Positions 40,990 through 50,561 are shown, numbered from the stretch's first letter. The stretch is 64,000 nucleotides of DNA from Tellurirhabdus bombi (GCF_021484805.1 NZ_CP090557.1:3732001-3796000); one strand, 5' to 3'. Notes: generated from the sequence alone by a model not told the origin. Numbers and translations: made by a program.

Positions 40990-43888
40990 ATCCAATATCA
41001 ACGACCAGCAAATCCACGTTCCAGCGAGCCGTCTTTACGTTGTAGATCGTGCGGACCCCCGCTTCCAAATTGGTCCGCAAACGCAGCGGATTGAACACAA
41101 ACGATACGTCCGCGCCTACGACCTGCTCGTTATTTAGTACGTTCCGAAACTGGCCATTCTGAAGCGGTAAGCGGCTTTCTCCCCGGGCTACATCCGTAAA
41201 AACCATCCCCTTAATGCGTTGAATGTAGATCCAGCGGCCAATGGCCCAATGCGGATTCAAAAGCGGGAGGCGGTATTCAGCGCTGGCCGTTTGCAGTCGG
41301 TCGTAGGCCACGTAAGGAACGCTACGCGGATAAAATACCGCTCCTGAAAAACGGTAAAGATGCTGCGGATTGGCGTCGGTCAGGCCCCATTGCTGCTGGT
41401 AGCCTCCCCGGAACCGCAGGGAGTGATGCTTGCCGATGCCGGGTAAAAACACGCTTCCGTTCACGGCCCAGTTCTGCGCCCGAAGCCCCGGCGAAAAAGG
41501 CGTGTTGCGCAAAGAGCCACTCAGAGCAAGGCCCCAGCGCGGTGCTACATCGCGCTTGCTTTGCTTCATCAGCAGATCATAGCTCGCTCCATAATTCATG
41601 TAGTGCAGCGCACTTCCGCCCACTTCGCTGTAAAATCGAACGGGTAATTCATAGCCGCGTACACCCTGGTAATTGTAATAGGCCGACAAACTCGCATTTT
41701 GCTGAAAACGGGAGCGGGTCAGGCGCAGCGGTAAACGCAGCCCAGCCGTTAGCTGCGTATAATTCCACAGATCACTTTGCAACGAATCCAGCGGCTCGCG
41801 ACGGTCGGTGTAGGCCGATGTACGACGCTGACCAACCGCCAATCCAACATCAATAATTGGATACAGAGCCCGGTAACTCAAATCGGCCCGGAAGCCGTTG
41901 GTTCGTTCGTTAGCATTTCGCACATAAGCCGCCGCCAGCGAGGTAGTCCCCAACAAATCAAGCGATTGAACGCCCAGCGTCAAGGTTTGCCCATCCGAAT
42001 TGGCCAGAGGCCCCCAGCTGTAAATATTGACTACATTGGCCAGTCGATTGTAGCGCTTCTTAGTGACCGCTGTTCCGGTATTTACCGTGTCAAAATCGAC
42101 GATTCCGGCGTCCTGCTTAACAATAGGCCCAAAATACCGAATCGACTGGTCACGTATTTCCCGAATTGGCCGCCACTGCTTCGGCTCCAACGGCATGGAA
42201 ACAACCCGGTGCCCATCGACCGAAAAATCATGAAAAGCCAGCTTAGTTCCGTCCGACGAAACAGCCGCATGGAACGCCCCCAATGGACGGGAGGTTACCT
42301 GAAACTGTTCCCCATTGCGGGTATTGACGGCGTAGATATTATCGATTCCCGAGCGCGGGGAGTTATAAAATACCCACTCCCGCCAGGGCTGCGGATGGCT
42401 TAGGTTTTCGTTTCCCTCGGGCGTTAAAAGCCGTCTTTCACTGGTTTCGGTATTGATTTCTTCCAGCGCTTTTCCCTTGGCTGCCAGTCGAACTACGACA
42501 ATCGTACGGTTATCTTCTTTCCAGCGGGGATGCTGATAAAATGCATTTAGTGTGTTATTCAGCGTCCGAATTTCCTGCCCGGACGTAGCGTCCAGAACGA
42601 CCAGCCGTGTCCGGCCATCTTCCTCGCTCCGAGTAGCAATGAGCTTGCTGCCATCGGGCGACAAGGAAACGGTGGTGTACCGTTGGCGGGTGGTAAGCCG
42701 GTCTACTTTTCCCGTAGCCACATCGAGCCTTTTGATGTCGGAAAAAATGCGCTGCCCCCAGCGCAGATCGGGCGTATACTCAATCCAGACGATTTTTCCA
42801 TTGGCAGCCGACAATTGATCTGGATTATTGAACAAACCCTGAAAATGAAGGCGTTGCTCTGAACCATCTGGCGACAGCAATACCAGTTGCTCAATATCAC
42901 CCAAGCCAGATTTAAGGGCAATTATCTTTTTACCGTCAATAAATTGCGGGTAGCGGTAATTGGTAAAGCTGCGGTTTTGATCCGTTGCGTAGGGAGTCGC
43001 TTCGGTCAGTTTTAATTCACGTTGCTGGTTTTGCCAATCTTCCGTCAGTTCATCAATGGTGCGGCGATATAAGGTTTCGACCCGGTAGCCCGTAGTTCGT
43101 TTCACCGCGTTTGAGAAAGAAAACGGATAAAAGGGAAAGTTATAGTAATAGGTCAGAATTTTGCTCCAGGCGTCGGCTCCGTGTTCGCGCTTCAGCTTGG
43201 TCGTCAGAAAATAACCCGATACATAATGGTTTGGCACATTATCGCGGTACGATCCAGCCACCGCTTTGGGGTAACTGAATCGCCGACCAGCCAGCAAATT
43301 GGCCCGGAAACCCATGTCAAATTCTGGAATACGCCCCCGCCCGCTTCGACTCAAAACGGTTTCCGCGCCCACGGCGTCGCCTTCGGCAAACCAGTCGGGC
43401 ATACCAATCGAAATTCCGGCGAGCGTTGCATTTCCAAACAGGTGATACAGAACTCCGGAAATCCCCGTTAAGCCTTTTTCATACTGAACCACGTGGCGGT
43501 ATTCGTGCAAAGCCAACTGATCGAGCCAATTGAGAGTACCCGATAAAAAAGGAGCCTGGGGAGGCGTGGTAAAAAACTCACTTCGCCGGGGCAAGAGCGT
43601 GACAAATCCATTGCTGACCGTTGTCTGGTTTTGCAGCAGTACGGGCAAACGGCGCGGGCGACGACCTAACGATTTACTAACTGGCTCATAAACGTGTTCG
43701 AGGCGGCTGATCGTTTGGTTAGCCGTCGAATCCATGCCCTCGGGGTAAAGCAATTTGAAATGCGGACTCCGCAGCGTATACCATTTTAAACGGGTCGGAT
43801 TTTGCTCCGACTCCATCAAAAGCTGAGCTTGAACACTTAAAGCACTGACCAGCAAGGCGGCAGTCAACCAATGGCGCATACGAAGCAA
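40985..43888 (-). CDS. Secreted gluzincin metallopeptidase-like / WD40-like propeller / outer-membrane barrel protein
   Basis: The 967-residue protein has a signal peptide (about 1-21) and three parts. Residues ~30-280 resemble Peptidase_MA-type gluzincins: His128-Glu129-x2-His132 in LHEYRHVVQ, and Glu169 in PDWFAEGDAV as likely third ligand. Residues ~290-590 carry TolB/PD40-like propeller repeats (ATRSEEDGRTRLVV, LSPDGSKL, VSSDGTKLAF). Residues ~640-967 alternate short hydrophobic strands and end in a Phe (VDLLVVDIGF), as outer-membrane barrels do. The protein would anchor a periplasmic or surface peptidase/propeller to the outer membrane. The activity is unknown. It appears to be monocistronic. 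Confidence 0.7.
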   Translation of the reverse strand: MLRMRHWLTAALLVSALSVQAQLLMESEQNPTRLKWYTLRSPHFKLLYPEGMDSTANQTISRLEHVYEPVSKSLGRRPRRLPVLLQNQTTVSNGFVTLLPRRSEFFTTPPQAPFLSGTLNWLDQLALHEYRHVVQYEKGLTGISGVLYHLFGNATLAGISIGMPDWFAEGDAVGAETVLSRSGRGRIPEFDMGFRANLLAGRRFSYPKAVAGSYRDNVPNHYVSGYFLTTKLKREHGADAWSKILTYYYNFPFYPFSFSNAVKRTTGYRVETLYRRTIDELTEDWQNQQRELKLTEATPYATDQNRSFTNYRYPQFIDGKKIIALKSGLGDIEQLVLLSPDGSEQRLHFQGLFNNPDQLSAANGKIVWIEYTPDLRWGQRIFSDIKRLDVATGKVDRLTTRQRYTTVSLSPDGSKLIATRSEEDGRTRLVVLDATSGQEIRTLNNTLNAFYQHPRWKEDNRTIVVVRLAAKGKALEEINTETSERRLLTPEGNENLSHPQPWREWVFYNSPRSGIDNIYAVNTRNGEQFQVTSRPLGAFHAAVSSDGTKLAFHDFSVDGHRVVSMPLEPKQWRPIREIRDQSIRYFGPIVKQDAGIVDFDTVNTGTAVTKKRYNRLANVVNIYSWGPLANSDGQTLTLGVQSLDLLGTTSLAAAYVRNANERTNGFRADLSYRALYPIIDVGLAVGQRRTSAYTDRREPLDSLQSDLWNYTQLTAGLRLPLRLTRSRFQQNASLSAYYNYQGVRGYELPVRFYSEVGGSALHYMNYGASYDLLMKQSKRDVAPRWGLALSGSLRNTPFSPGLRAQNWAVNGSVFLPGIGKHHSLRFRGGYQQQWGLTDANPQHLYRFSGAVFYPRSVPYVAYDRLQTASAEYRLPLLNPHWAIGRWIYIQRIKGMVFTDVARGESRLPLQNGQFRNVLNNEQVVGADVSFVFNPLRLRTNLEAGVRTIYNVKTARWNVDLLVVDIGF

Positions 43889-43980
43889 TGAGAATTTAAA
43901 AGTGCAGTATACAAACTTTTAGCCTTTTTAAGGACTACACATTCATTTTGCCTAACAAATAATCCTTTTTATGTACTGGC

Positions 43981-45411
43981 TTACAAATACCTCGTCATGT
44001 AGCCAATCAATTTTTTTACCTTGGCCGTGTAAGGTGGATAAATGAATTTCAACGTCCCAAACTGGCGACGCATCACGCCCCGGGCATTGGAGAATTCTTG
44101 GAATCCAAAAAAGCCATTTGACTTTCCGATACCGCTCCCGTTAACACCTCCAAACGGCAATTCCGGATTGGCAAAATGCATCAACACTTCATTGATTACG
44201 GTGTCCCCTGCCGTGGTGTTTTTCAGAAAATACTGAATGGTCGGCTCGTGGCGGCTGTGGATGTACAGCGCCAGTGGCTTCCCCCGCTGGCTAATGTGCT
44301 GAATCACATCTTCCTTGGTTTCGTATGGAATTACCGGCAACAACGGGCCAAAAATCTCTTCCTGCATGAGCTGCATGGAGTCGTTCACATTTTCTAGTAC
44401 CGTGGGTTCCACAAAGCAATCGGCCTCGTTGGTCATTCCGCCCTGCGTAATTCGCGCTCCTTTGCTAAGCGCATCGTCCAGCAGAGCCCGAAGGCGTTGG
44501 TAGTGTCGCTGATTCACAATTCGGGCGTAGCTTTCCGACGCCTCGATGCCTTTGCCATCGGGGTTATACATTTGCTGAATGGCTTGTTGGTAAGCCTCCA
44601 TAAAGGGTCCTTTTACCGACTGATGCACCAGCAGATAATCAGGAGCAATGCAGGTTTGGCCGTTATTGATGCACTTTCCCCAAGCTACCCGCTGGGCTGT
44701 TGCCCGCACATCTGCGGTCTGGTCCACGATGCAGGGCGATTTACCACCCAATTCCAGCGTCACGGAGGCCAGATGTTTTGCCGCCGCCGCCATCACCAGC
44801 TTTCCAACAGCTGTACTACCCGTGAAAAAGATGTGATTAAACGGAAGCTCCAGCAGCACCTGAGCCACTTCTGCGTCGCCTTCTACCACCGCCACCTCTT
44901 CTTTCGGGAACAAAAATTCGAGCATTTTTCGAATTTCGGCGGAGGTATGCGGCGTTAGCTCCGACGGTTTTATCACGGCTACGTTTCCGGCAGCGATTGC
45001 CGAAATCAGGGGCTTAATGGCCAGCGCAAACGGGTAGTTCCAGGGCGAGATAATCAGAACCACGCCTTTTGGCTCATAATAAATCTGACTGGATGTGCCC
45101 ACAAAGCTCAGGGTGGTTGGAACCCGTTGCGGCTTCATCCATTGTTTCAGGTGTTTGATGGTGTGATTCAGTTCGCCCGTTAAGGCGCTGATTTCCCCGA
45201 TCAGCACTTCGGATGCCGGTTTCTTGAAGTCAGCGTACAATGCATTTTGTATGTCATCAAGATGATTGAGGATATACGCCCGTAACTGCTTTAGCTTTTC
45301 GATCCGCTGTGCCGCTGTGGTCTGAGCTACCGAAGCAGCCTGGTCGCGTTGGGCGCTAAAAATAGCCTGAATATGAAATTTTGTCAGCTTGTCTTGGGAA
45401 AGGCTATCCAT
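43981..45411 (-). CDS. NAD(P)-dependent aldehyde dehydrogenase (ALDH3-like)
   Basis: The 476-residue enzyme has the catalytic Cys254 in NNGQTCIAPD, the general base Glu220 in LELGGKSP and the cofactor loop FTGSTAVGK. The length and the C-terminal hydrophobic/basic tail (PPYTAKVKKLIGYMTRYL) resemble ALDH3-type enzymes that oxidise fatty or aromatic aldehydes and may touch membranes. It is divergent from the XRE regulator across 126 bp, so that regulator could control it. Confidence 0.92.
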   Translation of the reverse strand: MDSLSQDKLTKFHIQAIFSAQRDQAASVAQTTAAQRIEKLKQLRAYILNHLDDIQNALYADFKKPASEVLIGEISALTGELNHTIKHLKQWMKPQRVPTTLSFVGTSSQIYYEPKGVVLIISPWNYPFALAIKPLISAIAAGNVAVIKPSELTPHTSAEIRKMLEFLFPKEEVAVVEGDAEVAQVLLELPFNHIFFTGSTAVGKLVMAAAAKHLASVTLELGGKSPCIVDQTADVRATAQRVAWGKCINNGQTCIAPDYLLVHQSVKGPFMEAYQQAIQQMYNPDGKGIEASESYARIVNQRHYQRLRALLDDALSKGARITQGGMTNEADCFVEPTVLENVNDSMQLMQEEIFGPLLPVIPYETKEDVIQHISQRGKPLALYIHSRHEPTIQYFLKNTTAGDTVINEVLMHFANPELPFGGVNGSGIGKSNGFFGFQEFSNARGVMRRQFGTLKFIYPPYTAKVKKLIGYMTRYL

Positions 45412-45483
45412 CGCAACAATACATTAGTCAATATTTTACGTCAAAAATGCAAAAATTAGCGTACTGTATGTAAAAAGGAAAGC

Positions 45484-45522
45484 CCGTATATTGTGAAATA
45501 CGGCATTTTGCTAATATTTTTG
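45484..45522 (+). promoter_or_regulatory. Promoter and inverted repeat of the XRE regulator gene
   Basis: ATTG (45490-45493) and TATTTTTG (45515-45522, TAnnTTTG consensus) are 21 bp apart, and the ATG follows at 45538. The inverted repeat CCGTAT-N8-ATACGG (45484-45503) covers the -33 box, a good place for autorepression by the encoded helix-turn-helix protein. Confidence 0.5.
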
Positions 45523-45537
45523 ACAAAACACCTTTGC

Positions 45538-46638
45538 ATGAGTCTCGTCAGCAACAATATTAAATACTTACGTCGGCTAAATGGCCTCACTCAAGAGCAG
45601 TTTGCCCGTCGAATTGGCATCAAGCGTTCGTTGCTGGGTGCCTATGAAGAAGCCCGCGCCAATCCGAATCTGGACAATTTGATGTCTATTGCTCGTGCCT
45701 TTAATACCACAGTTGATTTATTGCTAAAAAACGATCTGCGGAAAATTCGGGAGACGCCTGACTTGAGCCTTCCGCTGGATCGGGGCGGCTCCGATTCCCA
45801 CGGCGCAACCCCTTCTCCGCTCCTACGCGACACGGCCGATTCGGGCCCCAAACCGCTTTCTACCGTTCTGGATAAATATTATCAGGCTCCTGAACCAAAT
45901 CGGGTACATGAACTTCCCAAAGAAAGCCCGCGACGGCCGGACTTGATCCCCGAGTTCGGTACATCCAGCCGGGAACCGGAAACGGTGCGTCTGGTGGCCC
46001 AACGGGTTACACCGCGCCCCGTTACTTCTGGTTCTGGTTTTACGCACCAGCCAGCAGCCTACCCGCCGCCGGCTCCACCTTCGTTCAACAATGCATTTGA
46101 AGGCTCCCAATCAACAGGCTCGCGGCAAAATAACGCGCGGTCCATGCCCGAGGAAACGTTCTCGCAAAGCCCTATTCCCTTCGTTCGGCATGCGCAGTTT
46201 GGCGAATACCTGCAACGCTATCAACACGTTGACTTCCTGAACCGGCTCCCAACGTTGCAGTTACCCTTGTTGCCTACTGGCCATTACCGAGCTTTTGAGG
46301 CGGGGGAAGAATTTGCGTTTCCGGGGGCTTTGCTGATTGGGCAATTTGTCCGAAACTGGTATGAGATTATTGACGGAAAAATGTACATCCTGCTCGTTCA
46401 GCATCAGGGCATTATCTGTCGCCGCCTGTTTAATCAAGTGAAGGCGAAAGGAACCTTGTTGCTCACTGCCGACCAACCTGCTATTCCCAGCCGGGAAGTT
46501 TCCATTCGGGATGTTCAGGAAGTGTGGGAGGTGAAAGCTTTTGTTAGTCAGCAACTTCCCGAACCAGCTCCCCCGCTCGACCGACTCCGAAGCTTGGTCG
46601 ATGAATTGCATTTTGAACTCGAACGAATCAAAAAATAA
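45538..46638 (+). CDS. XRE-family regulator with degenerate LexA/S24-like C-terminus
   Basis: The product is about 366 residues. The N-terminal XRE helix-turn-helix (about 1-65: GLTQEQFARRIGIKRSLLGAYEE) is followed by a Pro/Ser-rich linker of about 150 residues. The C-terminal domain (about 215-340) holds GALLIGQFVRNWYEI and MYILLVQHQGIICRRL, similar in outline to the S24/LexA dimerisation fold. The Ser-Lys pair for self-cleavage is not visible. The start at 45538 is preferred because it gives the usual MSLVSNNIKYLR N-terminus; an ATG at 45493 exists upstream. The next gene begins 12 bp downstream and should be co-expressed. Confidence 0.8.
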   Translation: MSLVSNNIKYLRRLNGLTQEQFARRIGIKRSLLGAYEEARANPNLDNLMSIARAFNTTVDLLLKNDLRKIRETPDLSLPLDRGGSDSHGATPSPLLRDTADSGPKPLSTVLDKYYQAPEPNRVHELPKESPRRPDLIPEFGTSSREPETVRLVAQRVTPRPVTSGSGFTHQPAAYPPPAPPSFNNAFEGSQSTGSRQNNARSMPEETFSQSPIPFVRHAQFGEYLQRYQHVDFLNRLPTLQLPLLPTGHYRAFEAGEEFAFPGALLIGQFVRNWYEIIDGKMYILLVQHQGIICRRLFNQVKAKGTLLLTADQPAIPSREVSIRDVQEVWEVKAFVSQQLPEPAPPLDRLRSLVDELHFELERIKK

Positions 46639-46650
46639 CCTTTGGTAGCC

Positions 46651-47127
46651 ATGATCGATGAAAAAGAAATACCCCCCGACTACGACCCCCAGGGCGATAT
46701 TTCCTATTGGCGTGGCTTATTCAGTACTTATAAAAAATCACTCGGTGCCCGCGCTATCAAGAAGCGCCTGGCCGAACGGGACGATTTTTTCCGGACACGT
46801 TCCGGGCAAAACGACATTCAGCGGGTTTTGCTCGACCGGGGTACACTGGACAGCACCCGCCGCGTGGTGCTGACGCTTCATGCGCTCAAACTGGATTTGG
46901 ATACAGAACCGGCACTAGGTCCCCGGCTGATTCAACCCCCACCTACCGATGTCATCCGTCTGGGCGAACGTGCCCCGGAGTCTGAAGAAGCATCCACTGA
47001 CATCACGCTTGAAACGCTGCACGAAACGCTGGCGGTGGTTCAGTTAAAGCAGCTACTGATGGAGCAGGACCTGGAAAAGATCCAGCAATACCTGCGCCTC
47101 ATTCTGGAAAAGCTGAATCAGAAATAG
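46651..47127 (+). CDS. Hypothetical protein partnered with the XRE regulator
   Basis: The product is 158 residues, starting at ATG 46651 (an in-frame TTG lies at 46642). It is charged and mostly helical, with an N-terminal part rich in basic residues (SYWRGLFSTYKKSLGARAIKKRLAERDDFF, in part). The C-terminus looks like a coiled coil (HETLAVVQLKQLLMEQDLEKIQQYLRLI, in part, about 120-155). No family is recognised. The 12-bp gap to the regulator gene suggests co-translation and a possible physical partnership. It converges with the gene at 47133. Confidence 0.65.
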   Translation: MIDEKEIPPDYDPQGDISYWRGLFSTYKKSLGARAIKKRLAERDDFFRTRSGQNDIQRVLLDRGTLDSTRRVVLTLHALKLDLDTEPALGPRLIQPPPTDVIRLGERAPESEEASTDITLETLHETLAVVQLKQLLMEQDLEKIQQYLRLILEKLNQK

Positions 47128-47132
47128 CAATT

Positions 47133-47915
47133 CTAGGCCGTCGTCAGTTGGCGTAAAACCTTGCTTAGTTTAGTCACGGCATCGTCATCGTCGATAGGTA
47201 CGACTGCTTTACCCAGCTCGAACCACTGCTCTTCGCCTAAATTCAGGTATTGTCCTTCCCGGCGTGAAGGCTTGGGGACTGCTTCCTCGTATAAATACTG
47301 AACAGCGTAAACCTTCTCCATGAGCGGCGTTAAATCCGTCCAAGGCAACGACCGGCTCCGATTCTTACCATCCTGAACCACTTTTACCGTTATTTCCCGG
47401 CGGGCAAATGAAGCCACAAGATTCAGTTCAGCAGTTCCTTCCCGACGAATATCAACGCAAATGAGCTCGAAAGGCCGCTCTTTACCCGATGTTTCATAAA
47501 TGGCCTGAATTAGTTCCTGCGCCAGATAGGCCCACTCTTCCAGATGCGTTGGTTCGCCGGTTTTCTCGCCTTTATCGGTTTTGAGAATTAATTGAAGATA
47601 AGGCTCATCTTCGTCCAACTCTTCTTCACTAAACGTCTGAAGATCTGTTTTATCGACCAGCTTCGACACGGTTTTCAGCCATACTGACGGCAATTTACCT
47701 GCCCAACTGAAGTTATCGTCAGCGGTAAATCCTTCGGCAATGATTTCGTCCTCATCCAGATCCTCCCGATCAGTGTACGTGATGGAAAAGTCAGCAGAAA
47801 GCTCTTCTCCCGGCGCTGGATTCAGCGTCAATGTATAGAAATGCGCAAAAGGAGGTGGCAATACCTGCGCCGTCTGGTAACGAATTTGTAGCGATTTAAA
47901 CGTATGTCCTGCCAT
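47133..47915 (-). CDS. Hypothetical protein downstream of menE
   Basis: The product is 260 residues from the ATG at 47915 (an ATG at 47930 adds five). It is acidic, soluble and without signal peptide. It has an acidic stretch DREDLDEDEII (about 50-60), another in EEELDEDEPY, and a near-terminal PIDDDDAVTKLSKVL. No family is recognised. The start is 24 bp after the menE stop, so it is probably co-transcribed with menE. A role in menaquinone synthesis is not shown. Confidence 0.7.
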   Translation of the reverse strand: MAGHTFKSLQIRYQTAQVLPPPFAHFYTLTLNPAPGEELSADFSITYTDREDLDEDEIIAEGFTADDNFSWAGKLPSVWLKTVSKLVDKTDLQTFSEEELDEDEPYLQLILKTDKGEKTGEPTHLEEWAYLAQELIQAIYETSGKERPFELICVDIRREGTAELNLVASFARREITVKVVQDGKNRSRSLPWTDLTPLMEKVYAVQYLYEEAVPKPSRREGQYLNLGEEQWFELGKAVVPIDDDDAVTKLSKVLRQLTTA

Positions 47916-47939
47916 AAATTGAGATTGCAAACTGCAAAG

Positions 47940-49058
47940 TTACGCCTCTTCCTGCTCCTTTTGCGATAGGATGCGCAGGATTTCTTTTTTATCTATTTTT
48001 CCGGTGGGCGTTTCAGCAAAAACCGGAACCGCCAGCACTGCTTTAGGCACAAAATAAGCGCCTAACTCCGATCGGGTTTGCTCCTGGATAACACGGATTG
48101 CTTCTTCGGCCAACGGGGGGCCTTCTGTAACCAGTACCACGCGCTGTCCTAACCGCTCATCCGGTAGCCCCGCAATAAACAACCGACGGGAATCACCCGA
48201 GCGCGTCAATGCGTCAGCCACAACGCGTTCAATCAGTTCGGGCTGTATTTTCACGCCACCGCTGTTGATAATTGAATCAGCGCGGCCAATGAGACGGAAA
48301 GCGGTAAAACGATCTTCTTTCTGTTCCAGCAACTCCACAACATCGTTGGTTTGTTGGCGCTGAAAATTGGTTGCGGCGGCGGTTATATGCAGGCAAGATC
48401 GCTCGTCTACGCCTACCTCCACCCCATTCAAAACTGAAAAAACGTCGCTGGCTTCGGGGCCATTGACCCGCCGAATGGCAATGTGCGATACCGTTTCGGT
48501 CATTCCGTAAGTACTGTAAACGGGTACTTTAAGCGTTTGTAGCTGCTCCGCCAAACTGGGACTCACGGCAGCGCCACCCACCAGGATTGCTTTCATCCGG
48601 TCCAGAATGGGCCTTGATTCCGGGGATTGAGTCAATATGGTTTGCAATTGAAGGGGGACAAAAGCGGCAAAATCAAAAACAGGGTTCTGGAGCCCTTCCA
48701 ATGGCTGGGCAACGGGTTCCACCACAGTCAACCGAAGTCCAAGTTCCATGCCCCGAACCAGCATCATGATCCCGGCAATGTACTGAACATTCAGACAGAC
48801 CAACGCCTCGTCACCGGCCTGCAATCCAAAGGTGAGTCCTGTCAACTGTGCACTCGCCCGCATCTGCTGTCTATTTAGCGAGATAGGCTTTGGGGTGCCG
48901 GTGGATCCAGAAGTTTTTAGCACAAATGACTCTTGTCCCGCTACCCAGGACTGGCAAAAAGCTAACGCCTGTTGCTCATATTCTGTTTTTGCCGGAGGCC
49001 ATTTTGCTGGCTGTTGGCAGTCCAGTATCAGTCTATTAGGCTCTATTTGATCCGCCAT
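47940..49058 (-). CDS. menE: o-Succinylbenzoate-CoA ligase-type AMP-binding enzyme
   Basis: The 372-residue adenylate-forming enzyme has the P-loop KTSGSTGTPKPI (about 52-63), STYGMTETVSH (A5 motif) and the C-terminal catalytic Lys in TPTGKIDKKEIL. It is shorter than E. coli MenE (about 450), as Bacteroidota MenE proteins usually are. It activates o-succinylbenzoate for menaquinone synthesis. The menB gene nearby, for the next step, supports the call. It is divergent from the DUF2452-menB pair across 130 bp. Confidence 0.87.
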   Translation of the reverse strand: MADQIEPNRLILDCQQPAKWPPAKTEYEQQALAFCQSWVAGQESFVLKTSGSTGTPKPISLNRQQMRASAQLTGLTFGLQAGDEALVCLNVQYIAGIMMLVRGMELGLRLTVVEPVAQPLEGLQNPVFDFAAFVPLQLQTILTQSPESRPILDRMKAILVGGAAVSPSLAEQLQTLKVPVYSTYGMTETVSHIAIRRVNGPEASDVFSVLNGVEVGVDERSCLHITAAATNFQRQQTNDVVELLEQKEDRFTAFRLIGRADSIINSGGVKIQPELIERVVADALTRSGDSRRLFIAGLPDERLGQRVVLVTEGPPLAEEAIRVIQEQTRSELGAYFVPKAVLAVPVFAETPTGKIDKKEILRILSQKEQEEA

Positions 49059-49188
49059 AATGCTTTTCCAATAGGTTTTATCCTGCTATTAATTTTGATT
49101 GGGTATCCTTTCCAATGCGTTTAAAAGCTACTTTTGGATGGATTTTTGTTATAATAAACACTAACCCCACCGGGGACGTTTTTAGATT

Positions 49189-49647
49189 ATGGAAGAGGAA
49201 CCGTTTGAAAATCCGATCTCTCCCGATAAAGTGACCGACCGGCCGGGTTTGCTTGAGTACGCACATTCAGCAGGGAGCGCAATCATTCGTCCGGAAGATA
49301 AAGGCAAGATTAAAGGTCGGGCTGTGACCGCCATGCGTGAGCAAACGGATTTGCAATTAGCGCAGCTTCACCGCCAGATGCAATTGCTGGCCGAACAGGC
49401 CGGCCTAATTCGGAACCGCGTTGAAGTTTCGGAGCGCATCTATTCGGCCCAGATGAATTTTGAACCAATTATTAACCATACGTATTTTCTATACGAAAAG
49501 AAAAATGGCACTGATGTCTTATCCATGATCGGCCCACTCGAATGGGGACGCACGTTTCCGTATCACCGCTGTGTGGCGACGGTAAGGATGCTGGCTGATC
49601 ATACGTGGGACGTTACTTATCACCAATCTGATTTTACTGAAGAATAA
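49189..49647 (+). CDS. DUF2452 protein
   Basis: The 152-residue product matches DUF2452: [20 protein letters not shown] near the start, [20 protein letters not shown] (helix), [14 protein letters not shown] and SMIGPLEWG. The family is of unknown function. It is 4 bp upstream of menB and surely co-transcribed. It may be linked to menaquinone synthesis or simply share the promoter. Confidence 0.85.
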   Translation: MEEEPFENPISPDKVTDRPGLLEYAHSAGSAIIRPEDKGKIKGRAVTAMREQTDLQLAQLHRQMQLLAEQAGLIRNRVEVSERIYSAQMNFEPIINHTYFLYEKKNGTDVLSMIGPLEWGRTFPYHRCVATVRMLADHTWDVTYHQSDFTEE

Positions 49648-49651
49648 AACC

Positions 49652-50476
49652 ATGCAAAGTAAATACCCTTGGGAAACCATTAAGGAGTACCGCGAGATTT
49701 TATTTCAATACTACGACGGAATTGCCAAGATCAGCATCAACCGTCCGCATAAACACAATGCTTTTACACCGCTGACGGTCAAAGAGATGAGCGAAGCCAT
49801 GGAGCTGGCGCGTCAGGATGAGCGTGTAGGCGTTGTGATTTTAACGGGCGAAGGTGGCGAGGCTTTTTGCAGTGGCGGCGACCAGTCGGTGCGGGGCCAC
49901 GGTGGCTACGTCGGTGAAGACCAGGTTCCGCGCTTAAACGTCCTGGATTTGCAAATGCAGATTCGGCGGATTCCGAAGCCGGTGGTAGCCATGGTTGCTG
50001 GCTGGGCCATTGGGGGCGGTCATGTTCTGCACGTTATTTGTGACATCTCGATTGCCGCTGAAAATGCGCGTTTTGGTCAGACTGGCCCGAAAGTAGGCAG
50101 CTTCGACGGCGGCTTTGGCGCTTCGTATCTGGCCCGGGTGGTTGGTCAGAAAAAAGCCCGCGAGATCTGGTTTTTGTGCGATCAATACAACGCCCAGGAA
50201 GCGCTGGATATGGGCTTGGTTAACAAAGTCGTGCCGCTTGACCAACTGGAAGATACGACCATCGAATGGTGCCAGAAGATGCTGGAGAAAAGCCCGATTG
50301 CGCTGCGAATGTTAAAAGCAGCCTTCAATGCAGAACTAGATGGACAGGCTGGTATTCAGCAACTTGCCGGTGATGCCACCCTGCTTTATTACTTATCTGA
50401 AGAAGCCAAAGAAGGGAAAAATGCCTTTCTGGAAAAACGCAAACCCGATTTTAGCAAGTTTCCAAAATTCCCTTAA
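49652..50476 (+). CDS. menB: 1,4-Dihydroxy-2-naphthoyl-CoA synthase
   Basis: The 274-residue crotonase-fold enzyme cyclises o-succinylbenzoyl-CoA. MenB-specific features are [14 protein letters not shown] (active-site loop), [15 protein letters not shown], the conserved Asp-rich [13 protein letters not shown] and the C-terminal [16 protein letters not shown]. It is co-transcribed with DUF2452 and divergent from menE. Confidence 0.96.
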   Translation: MQSKYPWETIKEYREILFQYYDGIAKISINRPHKHNAFTPLTVKEMSEAMELARQDERVGVVILTGEGGEAFCSGGDQSVRGHGGYVGEDQVPRLNVLDLQMQIRRIPKPVVAMVAGWAIGGGHVLHVICDISIAAENARFGQTGPKVGSFDGGFGASYLARVVGQKKAREIWFLCDQYNAQEALDMGLVNKVVPLDQLEDTTIEWCQKMLEKSPIALRMLKAAFNAELDGQAGIQQLAGDATLLYYLSEEAKEGKNAFLEKRKPDFSKFPKFP

Positions 50477-50508
50477 TTGGTCGGTTTAATTAAAAAAATG
50501 CATAAACA

Positions 50509-50561
50509 GAGAGGTTTGGCGTTATAACTGCCGGAATGCACTCAATACTGCCAAACCTCTC
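50509..50561. repeat. Long-loop inverted repeat after menB
   Basis: GAGAGGTTTGGC (50509-50520) and its exact complement (50550-50561) frame a 29-nt loop, 33 bp after menB. No T run follows, so it is not a standard terminator. The remaining ~200 bp up to the next gene are AT-rich and show no gene. Confidence 0.6.
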
